DNA of 64,000 nt from Caulobacter sp. UNC279MFTsu5.1 (GTDB lineage Bacteria; Pseudomonadota; Alphaproteobacteria; Caulobacterales; Caulobacteraceae), in contig NZ_FORN01000013.1 of assembly GCF_900114015.1 (NCBI RefSeq), positions 48,614-112,613 of the forward strand, written 5' to 3'. Position 1 is the first letter of the stretch, and each line of letters starts with the position of its first letter. The notes below the pieces were generated by a model. The model searched no databases, was not told the DNA's origin, and saw only the letters and a list, made by a program, of their open reading frames with translations. Of this stretch, positions 21,901-32,112 are shown in pieces. A program made the position numbers and the translations under genes.

Positions 21901-23940
21901 ATGACCCAGGCGAGCCGGCCCAACATCCTGCTGATCACGTGCGACCAGTACCGGTTTCCCCGGTTCTCCTACGGGGCGGAGGCGGGGTTCGACGAGCCGC
22001 TGAAGCGGATCCTGGGCTTCCAGTGCGAGGACGACGCCGACAATCCCTACGCCCCCTTCTTCCCCGGCCTGCTGGCCCTGCGCGAGAACGCGGCGCTGCT
22101 GCGCAACCACACCATCGCCGCCAGCGCCTGCACGCCCAGCCGGGCGGTGATCTACACCGGCCAGTACGGGACCAGGACCGGCGTCACCCAGACCGACGGC
22201 CTGTTCAAGAGCGGGGATTCCTACAACTTTCCCTGGCTGGCGGCGGACGGGATTCCCACCCTGGGGACCTGGATGCGCGAGGCCGGCTACACCACCCACT
22301 ATTTCGGCAAGTGGCACGTCAGCAACCCGCCCGAGCACTCGCTGGACCGCTACGGCTTCGACGACTGGGAGGAGTCCTATCCCGAACCGCACGGGGCGGC
22401 GATCAACAATCTGGGCGTCTATCGCGACGCCGGCTTCACCGACCAGGCCTGCGCCTTCATCCGCCGCAAGGCCCTGGCCCTGAACTACAACCGCGCCCAG
22501 GCGATCGAGCAGGCCCAGGACCCCTACGCCTCGGGTCCCGATGTCGACGACATCCCGCCCTGGTTCGCGGTCGCCTCGTTCGCCAACCCCCACGACATCG
22601 CCACCTATCCGGCGGTGATCGGCCAGGCCCTGCCGACTCCGGACAATTCGGGTACGCAGTCGATCTTCGGTCCGCTGACGATTCCGACGATCGGGCAGAA
22701 GACCCCGCCGCCGACCGCCGGCACGATCCAGATCGCCTTGAACGCCCTGGGCTTCCCGCAGGACTGCGCCAGGCCTTCGCCGACCCAGAACGAGTCCCTG
22801 GCCGACAAGCCCAGCTGCCAGCACGACTACGCCTACAAGGTGGGCCTGGCCCTGAACGCCAAGACCGGCTTCAACCTCGTCAACACGGTCAAGACCAAGG
22901 TCGACGACAGGTTCCCCAACCTGCCGGGCCCCGACCTGCTGGGCGACGAGCGGTCGATGCAGGTCGCGGTCCAGCAGGCGCTGAACGGCGTGCTGCCGTT
23001 CCAGCTGAGCGAGGAGCCCGAGCGCTACGCCCTGGGATTCCTGCAGCTTTACGCCTGGCTCCATTCGATCGTGGACACCCATGTGGCGGCGGTCCTGAAG
23101 ACCCTGGAGGAGACCGGCCAGGCCGACAACACCATCGTCATCTTCCTGGCCGACCACGGCGAGTACGGGGCGGCGCACGGCATGATGATCGAGAAGTGGC
23201 ACACAGCCTACCAGGAGGCCCTGCACGTGCCGGTCATCGTGCGCTTCCCGCCGTCGACGCAGGTGGTCGAGAACGAGCCGGGCGCGGGCGAGGGGCCGCT
23301 GGGCTTCACGCCGCGCCAGATCGACGCCCTGACCAGCCATATCGACATTCTGCCCACCGTGCTGGGCCTGGCCGGGGTGACGGCCGAGCAGCGGGCGGCG
23401 ATCGCGCAGACCCTGGGCCGCCATCGCCCCGTGCCGCCGCTGCCGGGCGTGGACCTGTCGGGCCTGCTGAAGGGCGAGACCCAGAGGGTGGTCGAGCCGG
23501 ATGGCGGCGAGCGCCAGGGCGTGCTGTTCATCACCGACGACGAGATCACCGCCCCGTCGGCCTCGAACGACGATCCCGCCAACCTCAAGTGCGACAAGGA
23601 GTTCGAGGTCTACAAACGGGTGGTCGACACGGTGAACCAAGAGCATCCGGCCGTGAACCTGGCGCCGGGTCCGGTGCGCCAGCCCAACCACGTGCGCTGC
23701 GTGCGCACCGACCGCTACAAGCTCAGCCGCTATTTCGATCCCTCCGGCCACGTACCCCAGGAGTGGGAAATGTACGACCTGAAGCTGGACCCCAACGAGG
23801 CGGTCAATCTGGCGCAGGTGACCCGGTCGCCGCCGACCGCCCGCGCCGACCTGCCGTCGCCGTTCGTGGCCGCCGCGGTCCAGACCGAGGCCGACCGGCT
23901 GGCGGTGCTGCTGGCGCGGCTGGAGGCAAGGGATTTGTAA
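21901..23940 (+). CDS. Sulfatase (arylsulfatase A-like)
   Basis: 679 residues, longer than simple sulfatases. N-terminal [19 protein letters not shown] carries the first metal-binding Asp. The signature [18 protein letters not shown] provides the Cys converted to formylglycine. [11 protein letters not shown] and [20 protein letters not shown] supply further active-site residues. No signal peptide is seen at the chosen start (ATG 21901, after GAGGGGGGG), so a cytoplasmic location or a non-Sec route is possible. The substrate is unknown. No formylglycine-generating enzyme is in the window. Confidence 0.9.
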   Translation: MTQASRPNILLITCDQYRFPRFSYGAEAGFDEPLKRILGFQCEDDADNPYAPFFPGLLALRENAALLRNHTIAASACTPSRAVIYTGQYGTRTGVTQTDGLFKSGDSYNFPWLAADGIPTLGTWMREAGYTTHYFGKWHVSNPPEHSLDRYGFDDWEESYPEPHGAAINNLGVYRDAGFTDQACAFIRRKALALNYNRAQAIEQAQDPYASGPDVDDIPPWFAVASFANPHDIATYPAVIGQALPTPDNSGTQSIFGPLTIPTIGQKTPPPTAGTIQIALNALGFPQDCARPSPTQNESLADKPSCQHDYAYKVGLALNAKTGFNLVNTVKTKVDDRFPNLPGPDLLGDERSMQVAVQQALNGVLPFQLSEEPERYALGFLQLYAWLHSIVDTHVAAVLKTLEETGQADNTIVIFLADHGEYGAAHGMMIEKWHTAYQEALHVPVIVRFPPSTQVVENEPGAGEGPLGFTPRQIDALTSHIDILPTVLGLAGVTAEQRAAIAQTLGRHRPVPPLPGVDLSGLLKGETQRVVEPDGGERQGVLFITDDEITAPSASNDDPANLKCDKEFEVYKRVVDTVNQEHPAVNLAPGPVRQPNHVRCVRTDRYKLSRYFDPSGHVPQEWEMYDLKLDPNEAVNLAQVTRSPPTARADLPSPFVAAAVQTEADRLAVLLARLEARDL

Positions 23941-23943
23941 ATT

Positions 23944-24095
23944 CCTTCTCCCCTTGCGGGAGAAGGTGGCCTCCGAAGGAGGTCGGATGAGGGGGCGATG
24001 ACCCTATCCGCTTTGACTTGAAGGGTGTGGGGCGCCGTCGGCGCGACCCCTCATCCGTCGGCTTCGCTGACACCTTCTCCCGCAAGGGGAGAAGG
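23944..24095. repeat. Intergenic long inverted repeat (CCTTCTCCC family)
   Basis: Outer arms of 25 bases (23944-23968 and 24071-24095) are perfect reverse complements (CCTTCTCCCCTTGCGGGAGA...). Inner segments GGATGAGGGG and CCCCTCATCC also pair. It sits directly between the convergent sulfatase and xerC stops. Confidence 0.88.
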
Positions 24096-24104
24096 GACCT
24101 TCGC

Positions 24105-25043
24105 TCAAGCCCGCGGATGGGCCTTGCCGTAGGCCGCCAGCAGGCCCGCGGCGTCCACCTGGGTATAGCGCTGGGTGGTCGACAGCGAGGCGTGGCCCAG
24201 CAGGTCCTGGATCGACCGCAGGTCGGCGCCGGCGCCCAGCAGGTGAGTGGCGAACGAGTGGCGCAGGGCGTGGGGCGTGGCGCGGTCCGAAAGGCCCAGG
24301 CGGCTTCGCAAGGCTTGCATCGTCGCCTGGACGTGGCGCGGCGACAGCGGCCCGCCGCGCTTGGCGCGAAACAGCGGATCGTCGGCCTCCAGCGCGAAGG
24401 GCAGGGCGGCCAGATAGGTATCGATCCTCTCACGGACGATATCGAGCACCGGCACGATCCGGGTCTTGCCGCCCTTGCCGGTGATCCGCAGGCTGTCGCC
24501 CAGCGGCGCGTCGCGGCGGGCCAGGGACAGGCCCTCGGAGATCCGCAGGCCGCAGCCCCACAGCAGGGTCAGCACCGCCTCGTCGCGGGCCACCTCCCAG
24601 TCCTCGCGGTCGGGGTCGAGGGACAGCTCGGCGATCAGGCCGTGGGCCTGGTCCTCGGACACCGGACGCGGCGCCCCGACCTTGATGCGCGGCCCGCGCA
24701 CCAGGTCGATGGCGGCGTTGGGCGTGTCCAGCCGGTGGTCGAGATAGCGATGGAAGGCCCGGATCGACGACAGGCTCTGCGACAGCGAGCGCGGCGACAG
24801 ACCTTCGTCGCCGCCGCCGTTCTGGGAGGGCGGCGGTTCGCGCCGGAAGGCCAGGTAGGCGCGCAGCTCGGCGGCGGCGATCCCGCCCAGGTCGGACACG
24901 GAGAGCGCTTCGCCGCGATGGCGTTCCAGGAAGTTCAGATAGGCCAGGACGTTGTCGCCATAGGCCCGCACGGTGCGCGGCGAGGCGCGCCGCTCGTGGG
25001 TCAGGTGGTCCAGCCAGGCGGTCAGGGCGGCGCGGGCGTTCAT
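24105..25043 (-). CDS. xerC: Tyrosine recombinase XerC
   Basis: 312 residues. N-terminal SAM-like DNA-binding domain (to about 110), then the catalytic domain with Arg in CGLRISEGLSL, the HALRHSFATHLL box, the LLGHASLSTTQRYTQ His and the nucleophile Tyr. It resolves chromosome dimers at dif with a XerD partner and is cytoplasmic. The upstream gene on the same strand is DUF484, the usual xerC partner, which favours XerC over a phage integrase. No dif-like site was identified in the window. Confidence 0.93.
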   Translation of the reverse strand: MNARAALTAWLDHLTHERRASPRTVRAYGDNVLAYLNFLERHRGEALSVSDLGGIAAAELRAYLAFRREPPPSQNGGGDEGLSPRSLSQSLSSIRAFHRYLDHRLDTPNAAIDLVRGPRIKVGAPRPVSEDQAHGLIAELSLDPDREDWEVARDEAVLTLLWGCGLRISEGLSLARRDAPLGDSLRITGKGGKTRIVPVLDIVRERIDTYLAALPFALEADDPLFRAKRGGPLSPRHVQATMQALRSRLGLSDRATPHALRHSFATHLLGAGADLRSIQDLLGHASLSTTQRYTQVDAAGLLAAYGKAHPRA

Positions 25044-25064
25044 CTCTTCACCTCCCTAAACCCT

Positions 25065-25167
25065 TGTCATCCTGGGCGCAGCGAAGCGAAGACCCGGGAC
25101 CGACGCGTGAACGCAAGCGCTTCCGGCGGTCCCGGATCGGCGCGCTTCGCGCTTGTCGGGGATGACA
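25065..25167. repeat. Intergenic long inverted repeat (TGTCATCC family)
   Basis: Left end TGTCATCCTGGGCGCAGCG and right end GCTTGTCGGGGATGACA bracket pairing inner blocks CCCGGGACCG and CGGTCCCGGA. Related by sequence to the elements at 50541-50652 and 60439-60549. Lies between xerC and the DUF484 gene. Confidence 0.85.
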
Positions 25168-25211
25168 GCCGCATTGTGTGCGTCCTCCCCATTTCAGGGG
25201 GAGGCGGGACA

Positions 25212-25892
25212 TCACAGCACCGGCCAGCGCTCGGCCGTGCGCTCGACGACGCGGGCCAGGAAGGCCACCAGCTCCGAGCCCATGTCGGCCGTGAAGCCCT
25301 CGGGATCGGCCGAGCCGAAGGCCAGGAGGCCCTGGCGTGAGGGCTCCCACAGGGCCATGCGGACCAGGGCCATGCTCTGGATGTCCTGGATGCGCTCGCC
25401 AAACAGCCCCAGGGCCGGGGCGTGGAAGCCCATGCGGGCGACGCCGTGGTCGCCCATGGTCATGTCGATCTGTCCGGCGATCAGGGCGTGCCAGCCGGCG
25501 GGCACGCGGCCCGGGCCTTCCAGAACCACCACCCCGGCGGCCAGGCCGAAGCGCAGGATGGCCATCTCGTCGACCCGGCGGGCCAGGTCGGAATGGTTGC
25601 GGGCGTCCAGCAGGTCGATCACCGCGGCGTGGGTCTGGGCCTGGGCCGAGAAGTTGGCGCGGGCGGTGGCCTCGATCTGGCGGCGGACCAGGGCCTCGCG
25701 CTCGTGGGCGGCCGAGACCCGGGCCAGGGCGGCGGGGCCGAAGTCGACGATGTTGCTGGCGTCCGGGCGCAGGCCCAGGTCGCTGAGCAGGTCGGGATCC
25801 TGGTGCAGGAAGTCGGGCTCGGCGCGCAGGAAGTCGCGGACGGCGTCGGCGTCGACCGGATAGGGCAGCATCGCCTGGGTCGCGTCGGTCAT
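25212..25892 (-). CDS. DUF484 family protein
   Basis: 226 residues from ATG 25892 (MTDATQ). The opening VRDFLRAEPDFLHQDPDLL and the GAF-like second half (LRFGLAAGVVVLEG ... SMALVRMALW) are typical of DUF484, which is found next to xerC in many proteobacteria. Molecular role unknown. A coiled stretch of about residues 55-85 (HEREALVRRQIEATARANF) links the two parts. Divergent from priA. Confidence 0.9.
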   Translation of the reverse strand: MTDATQAMLPYPVDADAVRDFLRAEPDFLHQDPDLLSDLGLRPDASNIVDFGPAALARVSAAHEREALVRRQIEATARANFSAQAQTHAAVIDLLDARNHSDLARRVDEMAILRFGLAAGVVVLEGPGRVPAGWHALIAGQIDMTMGDHGVARMGFHAPALGLFGERIQDIQSMALVRMALWEPSRQGLLAFGSADPEGFTADMGSELVAFLARVVERTAERWPVL

Positions 25893-26043
25893 GGTCTGAC
25901 TACTCCATCCACTCTTCGTCCCCATATCCAACCGCAGCGGGGCGTCCCCGATGAAGCCTCAGTTCGGTTAACAGCGGCTTGATGGGGCCGCCGCGCCGCC
26001 TCTCGACCTGGGGACGTTTCCGAGGCAGAACCCGATCGTCCCC

Positions 26044-28218
26044 ATGTCTGGTCCCATGCCCCGCATCGCCTCCGTCCTGCTGCCCATGCCGCTGCCCGAG
26101 GCGTTCGACTACGCCGAGCCGGAAGGCCTGGGCCTGGCGCTGGGCGATCACGTGACCGTGCCGCTGGGGCCTCGCGTGATTCGCGGCGTGGTGACGGGCC
26201 TGCGCGACGGGACGGGCGGCAACCGGCCGCTCAAGCCGGTGCTGGAGCGGGTCGACGACCCGCCGCTGCCGCCCGGCGTCCTGACCTTCGTGGAGTGGGC
26301 GGCGCGCTATTCGGTCGACGTTCCCGGCTGGCCCCTGGCCATGGCCCTGCGCGGCCTGCGCCATCCGGCCGCCAAGCCCGACAAGGCCCTGGCCCTGACC
26401 GGAACCCCGCCGGCCCGGATGACCCCCGCCCGGCTGAAGGTGCTGGCGGCCGCCGAACAGGGGCCGATGGCGTCCGGCGCCCTGGCGACCGCCGCCGGCG
26501 TCTCGGCCGGGGTGGTCAAGGGCCTGGTCGACGAGGGCGCTCTGGCCGTCACCTGGATCGAGCCGGACACCAGTTTCCCCCAGCCGGACCTATCGCTGCC
26601 GCCCCAGACCCTCAATCCCAGCCAGCAGGCCTCGGCCGACGTCCTGGCCGAGATGCTGGCGGCGGGCGGCTTCCAGGCGGCGTTGCTGGACGGGGTGACC
26701 GGCTCGGGCAAGACCGAGGTCTATCTGGAGGCCGTGGCCGCCGCCCTGGCCGCCGATCCCGACAGCCAGGTGCTGATCCTGCTGCCCGAGATCGCCCTGA
26801 CCCAGGCGGTGCTGGCCCGCTTCGAGGCCCGGTTCGGCGCGGCCCCGGTCGAGTGGCACTCGGCCGTGTCGCCGCCCAAGCGCCGTCGGGCCTGGGAGGG
26901 CGTGGCCACCGGCGCGGCGCGGATCGTGGTCGGGGCCCGCTCGGCCCTGTTCCTGCCGTTCCGTAAGCTGCGGCTGGTGGTGGTCGACGAGGAGCACGAC
27001 GGCTCGTTCAAGCAGGAGGAGGGCTTCATCTACCAGGCCCGTGACCTGGCCGTGGCCCGCGCCAAGATCGAGGGGGCGCTGGTGGTGCTGGCCTCGGCCA
27101 CGCCGTCGCTGGAAAGCCTATGGAACGCGCAAGCGGGCCGCTATCGCTGGCTGCGCCTGAGCGCCCGCCACGGGGCGGCCCAGTTGCCCGACATCGGCCT
27201 GATCGACATGCGCGAGACCCCGCCCGAGCCGGGCCGCTGGCTGTCGCCGCCCTTGGTCAAGGCGGTGTCGGTCGCCCTGTCGCGCGGCGAGCAGAGTTTG
27301 CTGTTCCTGAACCGCCGGGGCTATGCGCCGCTGGTCCTCTGCCGGGCCTGCGGCGAGAAGATGAAGTCGCCCGACACCGACAGCTGGCTGGTCGAGCACC
27401 GCTACACCGGCCGCCTGGTCTGCCACCTGACGGGCTTTTCGATGAAGAAGCCCGAGGCCTGCCCGCACTGCGGGGCCAAGGACAGCCTGACCTCGATCGG
27501 CCCCGGCGTGGAGCGGGTCGAGGAGGAGGCGCGCCACCTGTTCCCCGACGCCCGGATCGCGGTGTTCTCGTCCGACACCGTGTTCGACGCGGCCGGGGCG
27601 CGGGCCCTGGTCGACAGCATGGCGGCCGGCGAGATCGACATCCTGGTGGCGACGCAAGCCGCCGCCAAGGGCCATAACTTCCCCAACCTGACCCTGGTGG
27701 GCGTGGTCGACGCCGACCTTAGCCTGCGCGGCGGCGACCTGCGGGCCGGCGAGCGGACCTTCCAACTGCTGGCCCAGGCGGCGGGCCGGGCCGGACGGCA
27801 CGAGAAGCCGGGCCGCGCCCTGCTCCAGACCTATGCGCCCGAGCACGGCGTGCTGCAGGCCCTCAAGGCCCAGGACCGCGACGCCTTCGTCGAGGCCGAG
27901 ATGGCCATGCGCCAGGAGGCGGGCCTGCCGCCGTTCGGACGCCTGGCGGCGGTGATCGCCTCGGGTCCGGACGCCGCGGCCCTGGAGGCCTATTGCAACG
28001 CCCTGGCGGCGGCGACGCCCAACGCCGAGGGGGTGGAGGTGTTCGGCCCGGCCGACGCGCCCCTGGGCCTGGTGCGCGGACGGCGGCGCAAGCGCTTCCT
28101 GGTGCGGGCCGAGCGGTCGGTGGACCTGCAGGGCTTCCTGGCGGCGTGGCGGGCCCGGGCCAAGGTTCCGAACTCGGTGCGGGTGGTGTTCGACGTGGAC
28201 CCGTACAGTTTTCTGTAG
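26044..28218 (+). CDS. priA: Primosomal replication protein N' (PriA helicase)
   Basis: 724 residues. It restarts stalled forks as a 3'-5' superfamily 2 helicase. N-terminal 3'-DNA-binding domain (SVLLPMPLPEAFDYAEPEG), Walker A LDGVTGSGKTEVYLEA, DEEHDGSFKQEEGFIYQARD (motif II and following) and VATQAAAKGHNFPNLTLVGV are intact. The zinc-binding insert is unusual. CRAC (C433, C436) and CPHC (C473, C476) remain, but the middle pairs read SPDT and CHLT, leaving only C460. One of the two zinc sites is therefore lost. Start: ATG 26044, with an alternative at 26056. Confidence 0.95.
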   Translation: MSGPMPRIASVLLPMPLPEAFDYAEPEGLGLALGDHVTVPLGPRVIRGVVTGLRDGTGGNRPLKPVLERVDDPPLPPGVLTFVEWAARYSVDVPGWPLAMALRGLRHPAAKPDKALALTGTPPARMTPARLKVLAAAEQGPMASGALATAAGVSAGVVKGLVDEGALAVTWIEPDTSFPQPDLSLPPQTLNPSQQASADVLAEMLAAGGFQAALLDGVTGSGKTEVYLEAVAAALAADPDSQVLILLPEIALTQAVLARFEARFGAAPVEWHSAVSPPKRRRAWEGVATGAARIVVGARSALFLPFRKLRLVVVDEEHDGSFKQEEGFIYQARDLAVARAKIEGALVVLASATPSLESLWNAQAGRYRWLRLSARHGAAQLPDIGLIDMRETPPEPGRWLSPPLVKAVSVALSRGEQSLLFLNRRGYAPLVLCRACGEKMKSPDTDSWLVEHRYTGRLVCHLTGFSMKKPEACPHCGAKDSLTSIGPGVERVEEEARHLFPDARIAVFSSDTVFDAAGARALVDSMAAGEIDILVATQAAAKGHNFPNLTLVGVVDADLSLRGGDLRAGERTFQLLAQAAGRAGRHEKPGRALLQTYAPEHGVLQALKAQDRDAFVEAEMAMRQEAGLPPFGRLAAVIASGPDAAALEAYCNALAAATPNAEGVEVFGPADAPLGLVRGRRRKRFLVRAERSVDLQGFLAAWRARAKVPNSVRVVFDVDPYSFL

Positions 28219-28234
28219 GACGCGGGGCAGGATC

Positions 28235-28260
28235 GGGGACAGGCGCGTGCGCCTGTCCCC
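28235..28260. terminator. Shared hairpin between convergent priA and terC
   Basis: GGGGACAGGCGC pairs perfectly with GCGCCTGTCCCC (12 bp, two-base loop). No T tract on either side, so it is a possible bidirectional barrier rather than a canonical terminator. Confidence 0.5.
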
Positions 28261-28267
28261 GGCCGCG

Positions 28268-29044
28268 TCAATCCTTCCTCGCGCGCTTCTTGCGCGACAG
28301 CATGTTCAGCCCCTCGACCCCGGCCGAGAAGGCCATGGCGGCGTAGATGTAGCCCTTGGGCACGTGCACCCCGAAGCCCTCGGCGATCAGCACGGCGCCG
28401 ATCATCAGCAGGAAGCCCAGGGCCAGCATGACCACGGTGGGGTTGTCGTTGATGAAGTTGCCCAGCGGGTCGGCGGCCAGCAGCATCACGGTCACCGCCA
28501 CGACCACCGCGGCGATCATGATCGGCAGGTGGTCGGTCATGCCCACCGCGGTCAGGATCGAGTCGATCGAGAACACGATGTCCAGCAGGATGATCTGGAA
28601 GATCGCCCCGCCGACGTTGGAGATCGCCGCCGTCTTGACGTCCGGCGCGGCCTCGTCGGCGTTGGGGTCGACGGCGTGATGGATCTCCTTGGTGGCCTTC
28701 CAGATCAGGAACAGGCCGCCGGCGATCAGGATCAGGTCGCGCCACGAGAAGGCGGTCTCGAAACTGGGTTCTCCGTGGGAGAGCGGGCCGGTCAGGCCCA
28801 GGTCGAACACCGGGGCGGTCAGGCCGACGATGAAGGCGATGGTCGACAGCAGGACCAGCCGCATGACCAGGGCCAGGGAGATGCCGATCCGACGCACCCT
28901 CTGGCGATGTTCGGGCGGCAGCTTGTTGGAGAGGATGGAGATGAACACCAGGTTGTCGATGCCAAGCACGACTTCCATGACGATCAGCGTGACCAGGGCG
29001 GCCCAGGCGGCGGGGTCCGCGACGAGGTGAAGGAGTTCGTTCAT
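28268..29044 (-). CDS. TerC family integral membrane protein
   Basis: 258 residues with seven or more hydrophobic helices. [20 protein letters not shown] and the C-terminal repeat [16 protein letters not shown] carry the paired acidic residues in the membrane typical of the TerC/Alx family. Relatives export or handle metal ions such as manganese and are named for tellurite resistance. The actual ion here is not known. Convergent with priA; a single-gene unit. Confidence 0.9.
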   Translation of the reverse strand: MNELLHLVADPAAWAALVTLIVMEVVLGIDNLVFISILSNKLPPEHRQRVRRIGISLALVMRLVLLSTIAFIVGLTAPVFDLGLTGPLSHGEPSFETAFSWRDLILIAGGLFLIWKATKEIHHAVDPNADEAAPDVKTAAISNVGGAIFQIILLDIVFSIDSILTAVGMTDHLPIMIAAVVVAVTVMLLAADPLGNFINDNPTVVMLALGFLLMIGAVLIAEGFGVHVPKGYIYAAMAFSAGVEGLNMLSRKKRARKD

Positions 29045-29159
29045 CGTACCGATCTAAGGTTCCGGTCTGGAAAACGCGTCATCGCCTGCCCCTCCGCAGG
29101 CGCCGTTCATGCAAGGAACGCGACGGAAGCCCCCAGGCTTCGCCAAACCGAGAGTCGAG

Positions 29160-30257
29160 ATGATGCCCGACGCCGCCAATATCAAGCCCCTGACGGCCCT
29201 GCGGTTCTTCGCCGCCTTCTGGGTGGTGATGTACCATTATTGGCCGAACCTCTCGGCGGCGGTCCCGCCGGCGATGATCGGCAAGGGCTATCTGGGGGTC
29301 GAGGCGTTCTTCACCCTGTCGGGCTTCATCCTCTGCCACGTCTATCTGCAGGGCGTGGGGAGCGGGACGTTCCGCTACGGCGGCTTCCTGTGGAACCGGC
29401 TGGCGCGGGTCTATCCGCTGCACCTGGTCACCCTGGCGGGCGTGGGGCTGATGGCCGCCGCGGCCGGCCTGGCCGGCATCGCCGTCGACCAGAACATGCT
29501 GGCCTGGAGCGCCCTGCCGGCCAACCTGCTGCTGGTCCAGGCCTGGGGTTTCGCGCCGGTCTCGGGCTGGAACCATCCGTCGTGGTCGATCTCGGCCGAG
29601 TGGTTCGCCTATCTCAGCTTTCCGGCCTTCGCCTGGGCCGCCTGGCGGCTGCGCGAGCGGCCGCGCCTGGCCGTGGGCCTGGCCCTGGCCCTGATCGCCG
29701 CCCTCTATCCGGTCTTCCAGGCGCTGGCGGGCTTCCCGCTGACCGAGGCGACCATCCGCTGGGGCTTCCTGCGGATCGTGTCGTGCTTCGCCTACGGCTG
29801 CGCCCTGCACGCCCTGTGGCGCTCGGGCGCGGTCACCGGCCGCTTCTCGGGGCTTGGCGCCTGTCTGGCGGGCGCCGCCGTGCTGCTGGCCGTGCATTTC
29901 GGGGCGCCCGACCAGGTTATCGTCATGACCCTGGGGGGGCTGATCGTCATGCTGGCGGCCCTGGCCGCGACCGGGTCGAGCTTTGCGACTCAGGCCCCGC
30001 TCGTGTATCTGGGCGAGATCAGCTACTCGACCTACATGATCTGCATCCCGTGGAAGATCCTGGCGGTCAATGCCGCGCTCAAGCTTCTGAAGATCGAGGG
30101 CGATCAGCTGCCGCTCTATGCTTGGCTGTTGATCGTCGCTGCACTGGTCCCGCTGTCGGCGATGTCGTATCACATCATCGAAAAGCCGGCGCGCGAGCGG
30201 ATGAAAGCTTGGGCGAAAGGCTGGCGAGAGCGGCGACCTGCCACGGCGAAAGCCTGA
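29160..30257 (+). CDS. Acyltransferase family 3 membrane protein
   Basis: 365 residues with about ten membrane helices. LTALRFFAAFWVVMYHY supplies the catalytic His of helix 1, and FFTLSGFILCHVYL and WNHPSWSISAEWFAY are the family's other conserved blocks. Members O-acylate cell-surface sugars or peptides, using acyl groups from the cytoplasm. The acceptor is unknown. Two adjacent ATG codons (29160, 29163) are equally possible. Confidence 0.88.
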   Translation: MMPDAANIKPLTALRFFAAFWVVMYHYWPNLSAAVPPAMIGKGYLGVEAFFTLSGFILCHVYLQGVGSGTFRYGGFLWNRLARVYPLHLVTLAGVGLMAAAAGLAGIAVDQNMLAWSALPANLLLVQAWGFAPVSGWNHPSWSISAEWFAYLSFPAFAWAAWRLRERPRLAVGLALALIAALYPVFQALAGFPLTEATIRWGFLRIVSCFAYGCALHALWRSGAVTGRFSGLGACLAGAAVLLAVHFGAPDQVIVMTLGGLIVMLAALAATGSSFATQAPLVYLGEISYSTYMICIPWKILAVNAALKLLKIEGDQLPLYAWLLIVAALVPLSAMSYHIIEKPARERMKAWAKGWRERRPATAKA

Positions 30258-30327
30258 TAAACAGACTTTTCATCTTTCCCCGTCAGGGTTATCCCTTAGC
30301 CCAGTGACGCGGGGGAGTACCCACAGC

Positions 30328-31032
30328 ATGACGAAACGGACGAGAACCCTCTGGGGTTCCCTGGCCGCCGCCGCCATGATCAGCCTCGTGCCGATGTCCG
30401 GCGCGGTGGCCGACGGGTACTGGCAATGCGTCCCGTTCGCGCGTCTGATGTCGGGAATCCAGATCTTCGGCGACGCCCGCACCTGGTGGAGCCAGGCGGT
30501 CGGCAAGTACGACACCGGCTTCGTGCCCCGCGCCGGGGCCGTGCTCTGCTTCAAGCCCACCGCCCGCATGAACCTCGGCCACGTCGCCTTCGTCAGCCAG
30601 GTGCTGACCGACCGCGTGATCCAGGTGACCCACGCCAACTGGTCGATCATCGACGGCGGCCGCGGCCAGATCGAGAAGGATGTCACCGTCGTCGACGTCT
30701 CGCCGGCCGGCGACTGGAGCCAGGTCAAGGTCTGGTACGACCCGATCCGCGACCTGGGCACCACGGTCTATCCGACCCACGGCTTCATCTACCAGAACAA
30801 CCAGGCGGTCACGATCGCCGCCGCCACCAGCAAGCTGGCCCTGGCCCAGAACGCCGCCGTCTCGCTGGCCAAGTCCGCCGCCAACCAGGTCGCCGCCTCG
30901 GTGCGGGTCAGCTCGCCGCTGGACATGATCAACCAGGCCGCCGACTCGACCGACCGCATCGCCGCCCTGATCGCGCAGTCCCAGTCCCCGGGCCCGTCGC
31001 AAGACGCCGACAAGACGCAAGCTCCGCGTTGA
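30328..31032 (+). CDS. Secreted CHAP-domain amidase/peptidase
   Basis: 234 residues from ATG 30328, after GGGGGAG. The signal peptide ends near MSGAVA (about residue 29). The CHAP domain follows, with Cys in WQCVPFARLMSG and His in MNLGHVAFVSQV, and the fold ends at VTHANW. CHAP enzymes cut peptidoglycan peptides or amide bonds, so a cell-wall role in the periplasm is likely. The C-terminal 70 residues are Ala/Ser-rich and lack a domain. Confidence 0.87.
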   Translation: MTKRTRTLWGSLAAAAMISLVPMSGAVADGYWQCVPFARLMSGIQIFGDARTWWSQAVGKYDTGFVPRAGAVLCFKPTARMNLGHVAFVSQVLTDRVIQVTHANWSIIDGGRGQIEKDVTVVDVSPAGDWSQVKVWYDPIRDLGTTVYPTHGFIYQNNQAVTIAAATSKLALAQNAAVSLAKSAANQVAASVRVSSPLDMINQAADSTDRIAALIAQSQSPGPSQDADKTQAPR

Positions 31033-31083
31033 CGCCGTGCGCGCTCTGGGTCATGCCCAGGGCGTGAACAGGGCTCATTCCAC

Positions 31084-32043
31084 ATGCTGAGGGTGCTGCG
31101 CCACGGCGCGCCGGGTTTCGAGCCCGGCGGCCTGACGCCCGACTGGGCGCTGCCCGCCGACGCGGTGTGGATCGAGCTGGTCAGCCCCACCCGCGCCGAG
31201 GAGGTGGCGGTCGAGAAGTCGATCGGCCTGCTGCTGCCCACCCGCGAGGAGATGGCCGAGATCGAGGCCTCCTCGCGCCTCTACCAGGAGGACGGCGGCA
31301 CGTTCATGACCGCCACGGTGCTGGTCAACGCCGAGGGCGACCTGCCGACCGCCGCGCCGGTGACCTTCGTGCTGACCGGCCACCGGCTGGTCACCATCCG
31401 CTATGTCGAGCCCAAGTCGTTCGCGGTGTTCGCCGCCCAGGCCGAGCGCCAGCCCAGCCTGTGCCCCGGCGGCGCCCAGACGTTCCTGGGCCTGCTGGAC
31501 GCGGTGATCGACCGCACCGCCGACATCCTCGAGCGCACCTCCAGCGAGGTCGAGGCCCAGTCGCGGATCATCTTCAGCCGGCCGCGCGGCGCGGCGTTCG
31601 AGGCGATCCTCAACCGACTGGGCCGGGCCCAGATCATCAATTCCAAGGCCCGCGACAGCCTGGTCAGCCTGGCCCGCCTGCTCAGCTTCGCCTCGCTGGC
31701 CGACCAGTTCGAGGGCGACAAGGAGCTGCGCGACCACCTCAAGTCGCTGCAGCGCGACGTCCAGTCGATCACCGACCATTCGGGCTACCTGTCGGGCAAC
31801 ATCACCTTCCTGCTCGACGCGGCCCTGGGCCTGATCAACATCGAGCAGAACGCCATCTTCAAGATCTTCTCGGTGTTCTCGGTGATGTTCCTGCCGCCGA
31901 CCCTGGTGGCCGGGATCTACGGCATGAACTTCGCCCACATGCCCGAGCTCAACTGGCTGCACGGCTACCCGTTCGCCCTGGCCCTGATGGTCGTCGCCGC
32001 GGCCGGGCCGCTGCTGTGGTTCAAGCGGCGCGGTTGGCTGTGA
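31084..32043 (+). CDS. corA: CorA family magnesium transporter
   Basis: 319 residues. A cytoplasmic funnel with long helices is followed by two C-terminal membrane helices. The signature YGMNF follows helix 1 (FLPPTLVAGIYGMNFAHMPE), and a basic tail KRRGW ends the protein. It forms a homopentameric channel for Mg and related divalent ions. MLRVLRHG is the natural start. No Mg riboswitch is visible in the 51-base gap before it. Confidence 0.93.
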   Translation: MLRVLRHGAPGFEPGGLTPDWALPADAVWIELVSPTRAEEVAVEKSIGLLLPTREEMAEIEASSRLYQEDGGTFMTATVLVNAEGDLPTAAPVTFVLTGHRLVTIRYVEPKSFAVFAAQAERQPSLCPGGAQTFLGLLDAVIDRTADILERTSSEVEAQSRIIFSRPRGAAFEAILNRLGRAQIINSKARDSLVSLARLLSFASLADQFEGDKELRDHLKSLQRDVQSITDHSGYLSGNITFLLDAALGLINIEQNAIFKIFSVFSVMFLPPTLVAGIYGMNFAHMPELNWLHGYPFALALMVVAAAGPLLWFKRRGWL

Positions 32044-32112
32044 TTTTCGGGATAAACTGAACGTTTCCTTAAAGATGGCGTGACACGGTTCGCCGAAAAA
32101 GAGCGCCGTCTC

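Noticed and set aside
24105..25043. Tyrosine recombinase as a sign of a prophage or integrative element
   Set aside because: Neighbours (DUF484, priA) and sequence fit chromosomal XerC; there is no tRNA attachment site or phage gene.
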